From Lingula anatina (taxonomy: Eukaryota; Brachiopoda; Lingulata; Lingulida; Lingulidae), in the NCBI RefSeq assembly GCF_001039355.2, contig NW_019775899.1, positions 114,430-175,231 of the forward strand: a stretch of 60,802 nucleotides of DNA. The letters run 5' to 3'. Positions 15,470-28,945 of the stretch are shown here, one piece after another. Both the position numbers and the translations under genes were made by a program. Each line of letters opens with the position of its first letter. Position 1 is the stretch's first letter. A model generated the notes under the pieces. That model worked only from the letters and a program-made list of their open reading frames with translations. It ran no database searches and was not told where the DNA came from.

Positions 15470-15596
15470 TGGTTTTCAAAGGTATTTGGTTCCTCAATGC
15501 TCCACTATCTGCCGTTCACAATGAGTTAGAACGCAGTAGCTAGTGCGCGCTGACTTCACGGGGACTCTCGCTGATGCAATTAGATGAACGGTCTAA

Positions 15597-15735
15597 GGCC
15601 CCATTCAGAATGGGGGACTTACTAGTCCGAGGGTCAAATATAACGACCCACTACAAAGCTTGCCGTCTTATCCGCTAATAGACACTGGATAGAGTCTGAA
15701 TAGATATACCGTGGGGAAATATTCAAGTATTCAAG
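15597..15735. mobile_element. Family C MITE, copy 1, right end missing
   Basis: Starts after TAA with GGCCCCATTCAGAATGGGGG and continues with ACTAGTCCGAGGGTCAAATA, as in the full copy at 21707-21881. The matching right-hand inverted repeat is not found. A decayed family D fragment seems to lie just to its left (about 15530-15590). Confidence 0.65.
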
Positions 15736-17268
15736 GACAGACTCTCAGGGGGAGGCTCAGTTTCCTCAGACCAGATTCACTTATCACATAAGAATTTTCC
15801 CGAAAATTAATCCAAACATTTAGTTAAAAAAATTTGGCCTACTAGTACTGAAGTCAAGATAACTCCACAGGAGTCGGCACGGTAGACGCACTAGCTTACC
15901 GCCATTGTATACAGTCTCGTACGTGTACCTTTATCTGTCATTTGTTAGCTCAAAAAAAGGTGCTAACGCATGAATCTTCGTACTACCAGCTGGGTCATGA
16001 CGTACTCTACTTGTTGTGTAAAATTTCTTGTGAAAACAGAAATGAGCACAGCTGGCTAGTGAATATCGAAAAGAATATAGGGCCTTTGTGAATATCCAGT
16101 GAACTAAATTGTTTCCGTGACCCAGGTAGAGGGCATTTTAACCCTGCAACAGATCAGAGTAAGCTAAAGTGTTCCAAATCTTTGTTGAACCAGGAATGAT
16201 GAACAAAAAAAAACAGAGATAGAAATAAGGTTCAGAAGTAATTCGACATTTTTAACGTGGATTTTTATCCAATGCCCAACTTGATTCTAAAGAAAGTACA
16301 CACATGACAAGCATGCAGTCACACGTGAAATCGACCTAACGAGAATAGAGAAAAAAGGTCAGTTGTTCCAAGGACGTCGAATTAACCTTCTTGGTTCTTC
16401 TAATTATGTGCATATATGCAAATGTTTTTATACACCCCTTTTTTAAACATAGTTTGATGTTGATACACTCGCTCTGTGGGTCAATATTTCTTCTGATCGC
16501 ACATCAAGAAGCAACGAAGGTCGCAATCGTCGTGCAAGATCCAAATCTATGCTATAAGGGGTTCCCCCGGTCGGGGGAATTCCGCAATGACGTCACCAGG
16601 TCATTAACTATTAATTCGATCACGTGACTACTAGAGGAAAACAGAAGAGGCCGCTGCAACGATTGTGTTCTTAGCTTGCTCGGTTATATAGGTTTCAGGA
16701 TTCTGTTGTGTAAGCAACGTCACGATTCTGCATTCATGCAATACATTCAAGAGCATATAATGCTCACGGTCCTTTGACAGGGTAGAAAAAGAAGGAAGAC
16801 GAGGCGATTCGAGCTTGACACTCACTGCGGTGAAAGCGACCAAAGCAACATGGCCACCTCATTGAGTTAAGTTGACCGGGGATTTAACCGAATTACTGTC
16901 GTTGTCGACGCACTATGAAGAGTTAGATGAATATATAATGACGCATTAGATTGGTGTCATTTGCACTGTAATAGCTGTCTACCGATTCTAGTCACAGTTA
17001 TTGATTCAAAGGCAGTATATTATATTACATAGAAGAGAACAGGGGCGGTGCAGCACTGCGACTGTTCAGTGGAGAAAAAGACGGAATATTAAGTCTAACC
17101 TCCTTGCTTTCGTGCGTGAAAACACACTTAACACAGGCGCCCACACGGTGACAGGGAGAATACATATTTAACAAGACACACAGCGGGCGTGTCTGTGGTT
17201 TAGAATTGCGTGGTCACCACCTACACAAATTGGACCAATTCGTTGTTAATATATCATCATCTGTGAAG
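15736..17268. other. Non-coding upstream of candidate exon B
   Basis: No exon recognised. If exon B is a genuine first exon, its promoter and 5' leader should lie in the right part of this interval; I cannot assign a TATA box or initiator. Confidence 0.45.
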
Positions 17269-17322
17269 TGACTTACTTTTGCCACTAGTCCATTCTTAGA
17301 ATACATTGCCTCCGGCTGGACG

Positions 17323-17393
17323 ATGGCTAGCTCAGGACAAAACGGACCTGCAGACACAGAGGGGGACGATGGGCAGAAGAAACAGGGAACAAG
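17323..17393 (+). CDS. Candidate alternative first coding exon B, unidentified gene
   Basis: ATG at 17323 in a strong initiation context (A at -3, G at +4), with an in-frame TGA 18 codons upstream (17269-17271). The 23-residue peptide is hydrophilic and acidic, then basic (MASSGQNGPADTEGDDGQKK then QGT). It ends two bases into a codon at ACAAG/GTATTT. Without splicing the frame stops four codons later. Short polar N-termini of this kind are common for alternative first exons of large cytoskeletal or signalling genes; the gene itself cannot be named. Confidence 0.55.
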
Positions 17394-17629
17394 GTATTTA
17401 GTTAATTGAATTATGAATGAATTAATTGGATGATGTTATTGATTCTGTGAGATTCATATATGCACTGTTGGGTTCGTGCAATCAATCAAGTTTACTGTTT
17501 GTGTGACATGTGGACAAGAAGAATATTTCTTGATTGATAACTGTGCTGGTTTTTAATGCTTTACCAAATGTCACTTATAATGTGAACTAGGCAATTAAGA
17601 GGTGTCAAGGTTTTATATTTTACTCTCTG

Positions 17630-17632
<3 letters not shown>

Positions 17633-17669
<37 letters not shown>
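17633..17669. repeat. (GT)n microsatellite
   Basis: About 18 GT units, 240 bp downstream of the exon B donor. Confidence 0.9.
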
Positions 17670-17670
<1 letters not shown>

Positions 17671-18039
17671 ATGTGTGAGTGTGAGTACATACATGTACAT
17701 TTGCATGTGCACTCCCATGCAAAATAAATAGTGCCTCCAGATAGATAGATCATATATGATCTGTAAGCATGTTTTCAGCATCAGGTACCTATTTTATAAA
17801 AAAAATGAAAAATTCATGATTTAAGCTTTGACTCCTGAAATTAGATAGCTGATGATGCAAATATAGAATATAATTACAGGCCTGTTGTAAAAGCATTTGA
17901 TATACCTACATTTACTACTACTGCCACTAAGAGTAAAAAAAAAAACTTTCATTATAGCAACCATGTGCTCAAGGGGCATAGTGGTTTAAAGACACAAATC
18001 AGAAAGGAATCGGCAGAGTCTCAGAGAATACAACTTTGA

Positions 18040-18278
18040 CCCCACTCCCATAGACATCATTGATCTACATGGATCTCCCCCCCCCCCCCCAAAGAAAAAA
18101 AGAAAAAAAAAAAACATTGCGGGGACTCTTACTAAGTGCAGTTAGCTTTACCATATCTGTTTTCTACTTAATGCCTGGAGGCAGAATGTCATTCACTTAA
18201 GATTACTGCAGTGTAGAGAGAGGGTCCACAGAGTTAGGTCGATCCAAGTAGACTGTTGGTGGCTATGGGAATGGGGCC
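18040..18278. mobile_element. Family D MITE, copy 1
   Basis: Ends CCCCACTCCCATAGACA and GCTATGGGAATGGGGCC. Interior motifs GGGGACTCTT.CT.AGTGCA and TGCAGTGTAGAGA...GGTCGATCC are shared with copy 2 at 18449-18713. A poly-C/poly-A run at about 18078-18114 has expanded inside it. Confidence 0.65.
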
Positions 18279-18448
18279 TCAGTCGACTAAGTCTCAGATA
18301 TTAGCCCCAAAACTGACTTAAAACCTTTTGTGAAGCAGACCCTGTTTGTGTCCCGAGGTCCAGTTTCCAGTGCCACTTAAAACTTGGGCTTATGTCTTTA
18401 GAAATGGAGAATGTTGTGGGAGTCTGCTTTTGTTATGTGTGTATAAGA

Positions 18449-18713
18449 CCCATTCCCATGGACACCATTGTGCTACATAAATCGATCCAACTCCATGGGG
18501 ACTCTTGCTGAGTGCAATCATCTCACTGACTATTAACACAGATTAACATGCCTCCTCTTGTTTCCAATGCAGTCATATAATCACCAGCTTTTCTGTTTTC
18601 TACTCAATGCCCAGAAGAGGTGTATCATTTAGTTAAGCTGATTGTACTCAGTGAGAGTCCCCACAGAGTCGGATCGATTCATGTAGATTGATGGTGTCAG
18701 TGGGAATGGGACC
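18449..18713. mobile_element. Family D MITE, copy 2
   Basis: Ends CCCATTCCCATGGACACCAT and GTGGGAATGGGACC, with interior TGGGGACTCTTGCTGAGTGC mirrored by CAGTGAGAGTCCCC. It is in the same orientation as copy 1, 170 bp away. Confidence 0.7.
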
Positions 18714-18881
18714 TTGGCTTATTTGGTCCTCTAATAGTACATGGTCCAGTTTCTGATGGAAAATGTCACCGCGTCATCAATTGATAGTTTTTAATTAAAT
18801 CTGCATCTGAAGGGAAATTGTCCTTGTGGGTGCCAGTTATTTTATTGATAATACTACTTTATTGGGAAGTGACATGGTTTG

Positions 18882-18883
<2 letters not shown>

Positions 18884-18923
<40 letters not shown>
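18884..18923. repeat. (GT)n microsatellite
   Basis: About 20 GT units. Confidence 0.9.
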
Positions 18924-18925
<2 letters not shown>

Positions 18926-19067
18926 ACGCATGCTTTATATGCTCTGTAATATTTTCTTACCACTTGAAAGTTTTTTGACACTTTTCTTTAGTTAAAACAG
19001 ATTATAGATGAACTTTTTGCTCTCTTTTATTCCTTTTTCATGTGATGGAAAGAGATAAATGTGAATG

Positions 19068-19331
19068 AAGGGAAACTGATGTTTTAAAGAAGAAAAAAAG
19101 TCTTACACTCTGAATATGGACTGGTCTCCACACGTGTACATGCACATGTTACATTCCTAATGTAAANCATTAAATCTTGGCTCCATTGGGATGACACATG
19201 GGGAGGCGTATGAGAGGCGGAGATAAAAGATAAAAGGGAAACTGATGTTTTAAAGAAGAAAAAAGTCTTACACTCTGAATATGAACTGGTCTCCACACAT
19301 GTACGTGCACATGTTACATTCCTAATGTGAA
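19068..19331. repeat. About 99-bp direct duplication around single N 19167
   Basis: 19068-19166 and 19234-19331 are nearly identical (AAGGGAAACTGATG... to ...TTACATTCCTAATG) and differ at a few bases. The first copy ends exactly at the single N, which suggests an assembly join between two allelic or overlapping contigs. Confidence 0.8.
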
Positions 19332-21024
19332 TTTAAACATGGATGATATTAGTTTCGATGTTTTGTTGATGCATTTTGGAAAATGCTATGTGAATGGCCG
19401 TCAGCAAATTTCTGCAAGGAACAATTTTGAAGAAGGAAGCCAAAAACAAATATGCCTTTTCATGTAGGGATCATTCTTAGATGAAAGTGTTGACAAAGCT
19501 GTTATATTATATTATATGACAGAACATACCATAGGGCAAATATTTTCTTGCAGCCAAAACCGAGAATCATGAGAAATATTTCTCAACTTGAGGTCACTTT
19601 GATTCATGAATATCTCAACTCGGAATAATTACGTTGAGAACTTCAAAAGGGTAGAACGGTTGAGGTTTAGTGCCTCTCTGTATGATATTGAAAAATTGGA
19701 GTCGGCAAAGGTTAGAAACGGGGGAAACCTGGCGTGATTGCACTTACGAAGAGATGTACTTGTTAACTGGATGCCATGCAAGCTTGTAGACAATCTGGTA
19801 TAATGCCAGCATATTAGATTTTTCCCTAAGTGCTGAAGGTGATTATCCTCTGGCTACAAAAAAATTGAAACATTTGTTTTGAAAGAAGTTTTATTTAATC
19901 ATAGTATTTTAAAATTCTTTTGCTTTGTGATGTAAATTGAAAAAAAAAGTTGAAGTGGTCACACACATACGCCTACTTACAAAATACATATGCATAATAA
20001 ATGATATTTATGCATAATATATATGCAGCACTATTAAAAGAAAGTCATGTAAGTGCCTTCCTGCGCAGAAGGCAAGCCCACATTGTGACATCACGCTAGC
20101 CGTCATCTTCACTGACTGATTGCTTTCATAACATGAGTTAAATTTGGTCATGAACAGTGGCTGGTGGTATATTAATTACCAGGATGGAACCTCCACTAAT
20201 TCTGTACTTTTAAAATACCGTTTTCAGTTACTGTCAACTGTTTATCTTTTTAGTCGCTGAAAAAAAATAAAAATAAAAATAAACAAAAAATAAACAAAAA
20301 CAAAAACAGAAGCATGTGAAAGGTGTAAGATTGTTTTAAGTTACTGGATGATATGGTAGAAGAACAGTGTGAGAGAAGACAGTTTTCTAGTTTGTGGAAA
20401 CAAGAAACGCATCCTGATGCCGTTGAGACGTGTTTTCAGAGAGCTCTGAAATGCAGGGTCGACTCCTCCTCTTTCCTTCTCGTATTTCATACTTAGCAAG
20501 TTGGACGTTCTCTGCATGCCTGGCCACAGGTGCCTTGATGCACGAACACGTGCAGGTTGATTCACTGCCAGTATATGTACAGGTTTGTAGTAGCTCATTA
20601 ATAGTACACTATTTGCCATATGGTCAAAGTTGTAATATGGCATATACTGAGTATGGTGAATTTATTACAAGCGATGCACTGTAGAAATGGGGATTATGAC
20701 CCTGGCCAATAAGCTTATAAGTTTATATTGTTACTATAAAGTTATAGACGCATGTAGGATAGCAATAACACTATAGGCTATATATATTTACGAACTATTT
20801 GAAGGTTTTCTCTGTTCTCGAAATAAAATTCATTGTATTCACTGAGATTGACCATGATGGTTAGGTACCTAGCAGGTAATTATTGAATAAATCTCTTTGA
20901 TCTCTCTTGTGTTTTAGATTTGCATTTTTGAATTATCATGGGTGTGATGGGAATGGGAGAGGTAAAGTAAACTGTGTTATGTAGAATTGATGTTGTTGTT
21001 TTGTTGGGCTACCATGATTGTGTG
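19332..21024. other. Non-coding, no gene seen
   Basis: A-rich low-complexity stretch at about 20260-20310. The pair of open frames on both strands near 20341-20684 shows no splice or family evidence. Confidence 0.5.
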
Positions 21025-21188
21025 TAATGAGACGTTCTTGGCTAAAATAAAAAAATATTATTGTGGTAATGAGAAGTTCTTGGTTAAAATCAGAAATATT
21101 ATTGTGGTAATTAGAAGTTCTTGGCTAAAATCAAAAATATTATTGTGGTAATGAGACGTTCTTGGCTAAAATCAAAAATATTATTGCG
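21025..21188. repeat. 41-bp tandem repeat, four copies
   Basis: Units start at 21025, 21067, 21108 and 21149. The consensus begins TAATGAGACGTTCTTGGCTA and ends AAATATTATTGTGG. Copies differ at one to four positions each. Confidence 0.9.
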
Positions 21189-21706
21189 TAACCTTCAATA
21201 AGTGTGTTTGTATAATCTCCTATTATAATCGCAGCAACTACTAAAAATGTAATAATGTAAGTGAAGTAGTAGGTACTATGGATTAAAAAAAAAAATGATG
21301 GAGTGAGTTTTAAAAGAACATATCCGATAGTCTGTTTGAACGAATTAAAACAACACTTATTTCCTGGACAGCAAATCGTATTTTTGGAAAAGGTGGCTGG
21401 TAATCTCCAAATATTAATTTCAAAGGGCTTTGAACGATGTCACTTGGCACCAACTTACATTTGTGTAGATTGAAATAAATAGTTTTTTATTTTCTTCTGG
21501 GAGAAAATGCCAATTTGCCCATTATACAAAAGCCCAGAAATAAATCATGCTGTGTATATTGAATAATGCGATAATGGCTTTGAAATAATGGAAGTACTGA
21601 ATAATAGAAAAGGAGAGGGTTGATACTAGTGCTTGTAATGCATTAAACCATTATGGTTGATAGAGTAGCTCATTACTCTACTAGCATTGAAGTCTGTGTG
21701 CTCTAA

Positions 21707-21881
21707 GGTCCCATTCAGAATAGGGGACTAACTAGTCCGAGGGTCAAATATGGCCGACCCACTTGAATACTTCCCCACGGGATATCTATTCCGTGTCTAT
21801 TAGCAGATTAGACGATAAGCTTTGTAGTGGGTAGCGATATTTGTCCCTTTGACTAGTTAGTACCCAATTCTGAATGGGGCC
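21707..21881. mobile_element. Family C MITE, copy 2 (full length)
   Basis: 175 bp with inverted ends GGTCCCATTCAGAATAGGGG and CCAATTCTGAATGGGGCC. The subterminal ACTAACTAGTC mirrors GACTAGTTAGT. Flanks are TAA on the left and TAT on the right, an imperfect 3-bp duplication. Confidence 0.8.
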
Positions 21882-22084
21882 TATTTATGTGTGTGTTCTT
21901 TTTGAATGTGATAGAGGAAGTGAATATGTGGGCGTATGCATACGGGTGAACCCGATTGTGTGTCATGTTATACTTTGATTTTGTGTTTTTGCCAAATAAA
22001 TAAATATAATAAATAAATATTTAGGTAACTAAATAAATATGAATGAATCGATATAAAATGGTTGAGATATTTCATTGTACACAG

Positions 22085-22345
22085 TAAAAATAAAGGTTCC
22101 CTGAACCATTATGTTTCCAATTTGAGACATGTCATTGGTTGGGGAGTAATAGTGAAACCCCCTCCCCCCCCTTGCTGAACCATTTTGTTTCCATGTAGTG
22201 ATATTTTACTTGATTAGCAGTAAAAGGCCACAATGTCCTAAACAATTTTTTCCAGTTGAGATATTTCACTGGTTAGGGAGTAAAGGTCACACCCCCTCTC
22301 ACAACCTCCCCTTGCTAAACCATTTTGTTGCCCAGTTGAGATATC
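22085..22345. repeat. Two-copy degenerate direct repeat, period about 135 bp
   Basis: GGGGAGTAATAGTGAAACCC at about 22141 resembles GGGAGTAAAGGTCACACCC at about 22277, and CCTTGCTGAACCATTTTGTT at about 22170 recurs at about 22309 with small changes. Confidence 0.6.
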
Positions 22346-23321
22346 CTAGTTGAGATCGTCCAGCAATAAGATCCAGGCACCCGTTTAGTCAGCAGTGAGA
22401 GCAATGGGGGACCAGAATAAGAGAATCTGGAATGTCTCAAATTGTTGGCTGAGCAACAGGCCTCATATGCTAGAACATTGGTAATGCTCATCACAAAAAT
22501 TGTATGTGGTAGCCATGGCAAAAATAATGTTTTCGCCACTTATGTTAAAACATGTGGGGGCTATGAGGTCGACATCCTGAACGGGTGTCATGGCAACAGG
22601 ATATAATGTCATAGGTCTTGTTATTGGCATGTTGATAGTGATCTGTAGAATACATGTCGTGCAAGTTGAACAGAAACAAATTAGGATTGTCGCCAGAATT
22701 GTTGCCAGATGAGTATGGCATATGTTAGAGAAACATCGAGAAAGTTTGAAGTTGTTCGTTGGAGGCTGCAGTAGTTCTAACAGTATTTTTCACTGAACCA
22801 AATAACTATTTTTTCAACACTTTTTTCTTTCAATGGTTTAAATCTGCTCATCCAAGTAAAATGGATTTTATATCTTTTCTTTTTCGATGTTAATGATGCT
22901 GTGCTGTGTTCTGCTGTTGTAGCAGTTGGTAAGAACACAGTTCAGGCGTAATCAGTCTTTCTCGGTTGAATCCACTGTGCTTCTTCCCTTGTGAGTAGCC
23001 TTAATTGGCTCCTAGGCATTTTTTTCCACATTCCTCAAAGTTCTTAGACATGTATTATATGGTCTGCTCATATTTGTACCATGCAGAATTGTAAGAAGGA
23101 AAATTGTGATAATTTAGTCTTTAGTTGAAGGTATTATAAAGAATTATAATGGAATTATTGCCACAACTAGTGGCAAGAAGACAGGAAAACGTTTTTTACA
23201 TTGATAATAAACCTTTGATGGAGTACCTCTTATCCAACCTGTAGATTTCCATTTGAAATTTTTGCAGATTGTCACTTTTTTGTTCAAAGAAATGTAAAAA
23301 CTGATGTTTTTAGACAATTTT
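22346..23321. other. Non-coding, no gene seen
   Basis: No exon, RNA gene or element is recognised. Confidence 0.5.
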
Positions 23322-25465
23322 TAAATATTTTGGTTACAAATTTTGGGTTGACATTAAGCTAAAAGTTATCATAAAATAAAACTGATTAATTAGTTAGGTT
23401 TTAAACCATTCAACTTATTTTATTTCTTTATTTCTTTCTTTCTTTATTTATTTATATTTTCGCTAAGACAAAATGTCTGCAAGAAAGGACCTGTTGAGAA
23501 CCTGGGAAGGTTTCTAATTTCACAGGCTAGATATGTTCCATGATCATCAATTTTCCTTCTCCTCCACTTCAAAGGACTACACGATTTCCAGAACAATCCA
23601 GTTTCCTGAATGGCAAGAGTTTCACTCTCATTATATTATGATTTATTATCCTGGGTCGTTTTTCATTATGCTTTCGATATGAGATAACATAATGGTAATT
23701 ATGCGAAAATTCTGATCACACTGCTTATTTCATTAAGGGTACGAGTTGAAATCTGATAATAATGGGATTTTTACATGAGCTCATCTTGTTAATCAAAGTG
23801 TTCAATAAACCTTTTCAATTTCTTGTACAGAATGTAATTTTGGGATTTGTAAGTAATGAATTTTGTTTGAAATTAGAGAGTAAATACCGTATTCCGACTA
23901 GGACATCACTAGATAGGTGATTTATTTTATTCCACTTCTAATCTGAGCTGATATCTTCAATGTCACTGCCATTAAAATTATAAACCAAGGTTTTATTTGA
24001 TGAGACTGGATTAGTTTTTAATTGGAACAAAATGTAACATAAAACAAAAACAACAACAACAAAAGATAATTAGATATAAAGCAAAAGAAAAGAAACAGAT
24101 TTCAAATTAGCAAATCCAATCCATGTTACCCTGTCACTTGGTTGCACATCTGGTAATTACTGATTGGTAAGAAGTGTAATTAGATATATTTTAATCTTCT
24201 CCCATTATGGTGACACATGGTGACAATTAAAAAAAATGTCATGGTGATAAAGCATTTATGATGTATGATTGCAACAGTTCGGTGTTATGGATGGTTATTG
24301 AAGACATCAAGGCCAAAAATAATAATCAATTGAGCAACCTTATTTTAGTGGCTGTACTGAAAATGAGGCATTTGACTGCATTAAGANTAAATATTTTGGT
24401 TACAAATTTTGGGTTGACATTAAGCTAAAAGTTATCATAAAATAAAACTGATTAATTAGTTAAGTTTTAAACCATTCAACTTATTTTATTTCTTTATTTC
24501 TTTCTTTCTTTCTTTATTTATATTTTCGCTAAGACAAAATGTCTGCAAGAAAGGACCTGTTGAGAACCTGGGAAGGTTTCTAATTTCACAGGCTAGATAT
24601 GTTCCATGATCATCAATTTTCCTTCTCCTCCACTTCAAAGGACTACACGATTTCCAGAACAATCCAGTATCCTGAATGGCACGAGTTTCACTCTCATTAT
24701 ATTATGATTTATTATCCTGGGTCGTTTTTCATTATGCTTTCGATATGAGATAACATAACGGTAATTATGCGTAAATTCTGATCACACTGCTTATTTCATT
24801 AAGGGTTTTAGTTGAAATCTGATAATAGTGGGATTTTTACATGAGCTCTTCTTGTTAATCAAAGTGTTCAATAAACCTTTTCAATTTCTTGTACAGAATG
24901 TAATTTTGAGATTTGTTAGTAATGAATTTTGTTTGAAATTAGAGAGTAAATACCGTATTCCGACTGTAGGACATCACTAGATAGGTGATTTATTTTATTC
25001 CACTTCTAATCTGAGCTGATATCTTCAATGTCACTGCCATTAAAATTATAAACCAAGGTTTTATTTGATGAGACTGGATTAGTTTTTAATTGGAACGAAA
25101 TGTAACCAAAAATAAAACAATAACAACAACAACAAAAAAAAGATAATTAGATATAAAGCAAAAGAAAAGAAACAGATTTCAAATTAGCAAATCCAATCCA
25201 TGTTACCCTGTCACTTAGTTGCACATCTGGTAATTACTGATTGGTAAGAAGTGTAATTAGATATATTTTAATCTTCTCCCATTATGGTGACACATGGTGA
25301 CAATTAAAAAAAATGTCATGGTGATAAAGCATTTATGATGTATGATTGCAACAGCTCGGTGTTATGGATGGTTATTGAAGACATCAAGGCCAAAAATAAT
25401 AATCAATTGAGCAACCTTATTTTAGTGGCTGTACTGAAAATGAGGCATTTGACTGCATTAAAAGA
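23322..25465. repeat. About 1.07-kb direct duplication split by single N 24387
   Basis: 23322-24386 and 24388-25465 match almost base for base (TAAATATTTTGGTTACAAAT at both starts, TTTGACTGCATTAA at both ends). Differences are scattered substitutions and small indels in TTTC, CAA and A runs. Exact abutment at a lone N points to two haplotypes placed in tandem by the assembler. Confidence 0.9.
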
Positions 25466-25531
25466 GACTTAGTTGTGCCTGAAGTTTACATGTGCTTTAT
25501 TGCAACTCTTTACTGGGAAGAAATTGCACCC

Positions 25532-25998
25532 NNNNNNNNNNNNNNNNNNNNNNNNNNNNNNNNNNNNNNNNNNNNNNNNNNNNNNNNNNNNNNNNNNNNN
25601 NNNNNNNNNNNNNNNNNNNNNNNNNNNNNNNNNNNNNNNNNNNNNNNNNNNNNNNNNNNNNNNNNNNNNNNNNNNNNNNNNNNNNNNNNNNNNNNNNNNN
25701 NNNNNNNNNNNNNNNNNNNNNNNNNNNNNNNNNNNNNNNNNNNNNNNNNNNNNNNNNNNNNNNNNNNNNNNNNNNNNNNNNNNNNNNNNNNNNNNNNNNN
25801 NNNNNNNNNNNNNNNNNNNNNNNNNNNNNNNNNNNNNNNNNNNNNNNNNNNNNNNNNNNNNNNNNNNNNNNNNNNNNNNNNNNNNNNNNNNNNNNNNNNN
25901 NNNNNNNNNNNNNNNNNNNNNNNNNNNNNNNNNNNNNNNNNNNNNNNNNNNNNNNNNNNNNNNNNNNNNNNNNNNNNNNNNNNNNNNNNNNNNNNNNN
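25532..25998. other. Assembly gap (467 N), flanked by C and AC repeats
   Basis: Run of N. The right flank is C-rich, then (AC)n to about 26052, so the gap probably holds a microsatellite. Confidence 0.95.
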
Positions 25999-26015
25999 CC
26001 CCCATCCCCCTCCCC

Positions 26016-26052
<37 letters not shown>

Positions 26053-26984
26053 AGTCATGAAAATCAATTCTTTACACCTTTCAAACAAGGCTCTCTCTAT
26101 ATATATATTATTTCCTGACTAAAGCCCCTGTAAAGTTTCATGATGCCTTCTCTTGTTGATATTGATCAGAACACGATCAGCTTGGAGAAAGTTATTTTAA
26201 TCCCTGTCATTGCGTAAGCAGTCGGGTCACACCTTTCCTTGTCGTGACAGCAAGTATCCGGTGCTTGTTTTATCCAGATTTTCTGCACACTGATTCTCCC
26301 TATTCATTGTGTTGATATCCTATTTATGTGGGTGCTATTGACATGTCACACTTTGTCTCCAATCATTTCATGTTCAGTTTTTATTTCATAGAGTCGGTTT
26401 CATATAAGAAATTGATTTAAACTTACTTTTACCCTTTGGTTCATTTTTGAGACTGACCCCTGAATAACTTTTTAAGGTTACTGGGTTAATTGACCTGTGG
26501 GCATCTTTGAAAATAGACAAAAAGGTCAAACCTGCATAAAACATTAACTCAAGAACTTGAGATGTAGTAAAAAATGAGTTTAAGCCATTACGGTGACAAT
26601 CAGGGACAGCTAGAGATTTTTTTACTATTTCTATGATTATTGATCAAAAAAAGGACTTAGGAGACTTAAAAGACTATCTGGGACAGTAGAAGCTATATTA
26701 CTTTTATGCTTTCATTTATTTTGCAACTCGGGGTGGATTTGCAGAGTATTCACAAATATTGATTAGTAAATTTGAAGCAAGAGGTTTCTGCCAAGCACTT
26801 GCTAGTAGGTTTGTTTCTGGTTATAGTAATGGGTCTTGTATCCCAAGAGGATTGCCGCTGAGGATACGACTGCCAGTTATATGCCTTCGCGTTGTCAGAG
26901 TTCACCAACAGTCGTACAGGTTAAAGAAAAAAAGAAGAAGAAAAACCTCAAAAGATATTTTGATGTTATTGATGTTTGCAACGT

Positions 26985-27032
<48 letters not shown>

Positions 27033-28140
27033 GATTAATTCACAATGCTTGAGGATATTAGATACCCATTTTCAAGATTATGATGGGCCTGTAATATTGA
27101 TAACTTGGTATTGTATTGCCCTAATGGAAATAAAATCCTCATCTTCCACCCCGTGGTATTGATGGATCATAAAACTGATCCTTGTATAAAAGCTTTTACA
27201 AAAAAAATAAAATAAAATAAAATAAAATAAAAGCTTTTACAAAAAAACTCAAATTTCTGTTAGTTTTTTTGTGAAGGAATCCCCAAAGGTGAGGTGCAGC
27301 TGAGCTGGTGACTACACAGTACACAACTGTTTTAGTTTGGCTCTATGAACACATTGTGTGATGATCAGTTTAACCATCTCACCCCTGATAGATAAACCAG
27401 TATTGATTTATTGTTAAAGATAGACCTATACATCTGGGATTTAAACACTGCCAATAGTTGCATGTTTTTTTTTCCTTCTTTTTTGAAGCAGACTGAACAA
27501 AAGAGAAGGCAACATAGGGCAGCCATGTTGTAAAGAAAAAAAAAAAGGAGAGAAATTTGATTGACAGGTCGTTAGGAATAGCTGGTTCTGATTTGATAAA
27601 ACTGACAAGAATCTAGCAACATACTTAACTATCTGTCTGAACAGATAGGCTGGTATCGATTTATTGTTAAATAAACTGGTCCCCGGGATTGATGCTCGCT
27701 GACTCGTGATATTATTTGCAGGCCAGCCAAGCACTGTCTCTGCAGTTGATGGGTTCAGGTTAACAAGCTGAGAGACAGTTTTGGAGATTACAATGTCAAA
27801 AAAGATAGTTCTCCTTTAAATTCTTTTCTAGTGATTTATAAAGAGCAGTGTGCTCTGTGCCTCTCTATTTAGATTGTATATATATATAATATATGACATC
27901 AAATATATATACGTTTTCATTAATATATAATGATGCAAAATATCAGGAATAAATAGATAATGAAATATTTATATTTATACCAGTACACATTGAATACTCA
28001 TGAAAACAAGGGGGGGATAATTTTTGTCAAAGATGACTCCCCCCCCCTCCCCCACAGTCAAGAAATGGACTAGAAAGCTGGATCACATTTTGTTTTAGAG
28101 CAAAATGAATGATTCTTCTATCTCCCCCCCCCCCCCCCAC

Positions 28141-28192
<52 letters not shown>

Positions 28193-28945
28193 AAATGGCA
28201 GAAAAAATCGCTATGGATATCTGTACCTTTTTGTTGAACAAAGTATTTTTTTCATACATAACCCTCTTTATCAAAGACCGATTGAAGGGAAGACCGTGCT
28301 TTGACTTGATGAACTTCCTCTCTTTCTGTTCACCTCTTGTTGCCAGCACATGATGGATAAGATCAGAATACTAATATGGTATTGTAAGGCTTCTTTTCCC
28401 TTTGTTGTTGCATGGTAAGCTGGGATCCGTTTCGCAGATGAACTAAATGCTGGAAGTTAGTCTAAGTTTTTAGACCAAAATTTAAGCCTACTTCGATCCA
28501 GTACAAATGCACTGAAATGAAGTACTAGTGTAGCACCTGTTTTATAACAAAAAAAGATGGCTTATGTTTTAGATCTCCAGCTACTTAAGTTAGTGACTAC
28601 TGCATACTTTTCTTGATTTGAAGTGGACATAACCTTTGGTTTAAAAGTTTATACACTAAGTTTGACTCAGTTTTTAAGAGAAACCAGAGCAGCTTAAGGT
28701 CACGGGTGGCAAATTTTTGCAGAAAAAAAAGACCTTTTTCAAAACTGATTTTACCTACATTTTTAGGATAATTGCATTGTCTTGATGTTTTATAAAGTGA
28801 AATTGGCCATGTGAATTTTTTCATATTTCCCAGTGATTTGAGGCAAACCTGTTTTACCCTTTATGACACCCCCCCCCCCCCCCCCCGGCCTCAACCTCGC
28901 AAATCCTAGATCAATCAATAAACGCTTTTCAAAATACCTAACTTA
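25999..28945. other. Non-coding with several microsatellites
   Basis: (AC)n to about 26052, (CT)n at about 26988-27030, (AAAAT)n at about 27207-27230, poly-C plus (AC)n at about 28124-28190 and poly-C at about 28868-28886. No gene seen. Confidence 0.6.

Noticed and set aside
25469-26122. Long open frames on both strands across the N gap
   Set aside because: They consist almost wholly of unknown residues from N bases plus AC-repeat translation.
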